13,754 bases of DNA from Zoogloeaceae bacterium (lineage in GTDB: Bacteria; Pseudomonadota; Gammaproteobacteria; Burkholderiales; Rhodocyclaceae): NCBI GenBank assembly GCA_031267345.1, contig JAIRZG010000045.1, forward strand, positions 1 through 13,754, read 5' to 3'. Shown here in pieces: positions 13,683 to 13,754 of the stretch. The notes beneath the pieces are model-generated. The model made no database searches and was not told where the DNA came from. It worked only from the letters and a program-made list of their open reading frames with translations. Position 1 is the stretch's first letter. Each line of letters starts with the position of its first letter. A program made the position numbers and the translations under genes.

Positions 13683-13754
13683 ATGTACCCAAGCGATCTG
13701 ACGGAAGCAGAGTGGAAGCTTTTAGCCCCGCATCTGGTCAAGCCCTTGCCGACA
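13683..13754 (+). CDS. IS5-family transposase, N-terminal fragment (runs off window)
   Basis: 24 codons are visible, MYPSDLTEAEWKLLAPHLVK followed by PLPT, open to the window edge. The pattern MYPSDLT-x-x-EW-x-L-x-x-x-L is the usual N-terminus of IS5-family transposases of the DUF4096 / DDE type, whose catalytic residues would lie further downstream. GGAG about 8 nt before the ATG is a plausible ribosome site. Whether the element is intact cannot be judged here. Confidence 0.8.
   Translation, partial: MYPSDLTEAEWKLLAPHLVKPLPT

Larger units (their letters stand above)
13613..13754 (+). mobile_element. Left end of an IS5-family insertion sequence (cut by window edge)
   Basis: A transposase reading frame begins at 13683. 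Upstream of it GAGAAGCTGTTTTAAAAA (from about 13614) has the look of an IS5-family terminal inverted repeat, and TGA at 13613-13615 may be the target duplication. The exact end cannot be fixed because the right end is outside the window. Confidence 0.65.

Noticed and set aside
1..13754. CRISPR array, toxin-antitoxin pair, defence island or prophage
   Set aside because: No regularly spaced repeats, no integrase, nuclease or paired small toxin/antitoxin genes were seen on either strand.

Overview
The window looks like chromosome of a GC-rich betaproteobacterium. This is inferred from three things: the gene order kdsD-kdsC-lptC-lptA beside a KefB/C-type antiporter, the hisB-hisH-hisA-hisF order, and a neisserial/burkholderial-type porin with the N-terminal pattern AQSNVQIYGVID. 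Most genes are recognisable housekeeping or envelope genes, and no genomic island fills the window. I did not find a convincing new multi-gene system. The less ordinary material is small: a very basic 57-residue protein that appears to share a transcript with a tRNA-Lys, a structured kdsD leader, and mobile-element traces.

Layout, left to right. Positions 1-2635 (minus) carry hisB-hisH-hisA-hisF, tightly packed, with hisF cut by the window edge. A weak 70-codon ORF (2729-2941) follows. Positions 2989-4914 (minus) hold a WbpM/CapD-type membrane nucleotide-sugar dehydratase. Immediately upstream of it are a terminator, the 57-aa basic protein gene and two tRNA-Lys genes (CTT and TTT anticodons), each with its own sigma70-like promoter. 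Positions 5555-8290 (minus) are the lipopolysaccharide block lptA-lptC-kdsC-kdsD. From 8436 rightward (plus) come the KefB/C-type antiporter, a 93-aa conserved-looking hypothetical protein and tRNA-Pro(GGG) with promoter and terminator. These are followed by a minus-strand tRNA-Ser(GGA) and a 241-aa hypothetical membrane-anchored protein. The window ends with an outer-membrane porin (plus), its perfect-palindrome terminator, and the left end of an IS5-family insertion sequence whose transposase is cut by the window edge.

Functionally, kdsD and kdsC act in CMP-Kdo synthesis, and lptC and lptA move finished LPS across the periplasm. The WbpM-like enzyme probably feeds O-antigen or capsule sugar synthesis, and the porin sits in the same outer membrane. 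The his genes cover the middle of histidine biosynthesis. lptB and rpoN, which usually follow lptA in this group, are not here, and hisGDC do not precede hisB, so both conserved clusters look split.
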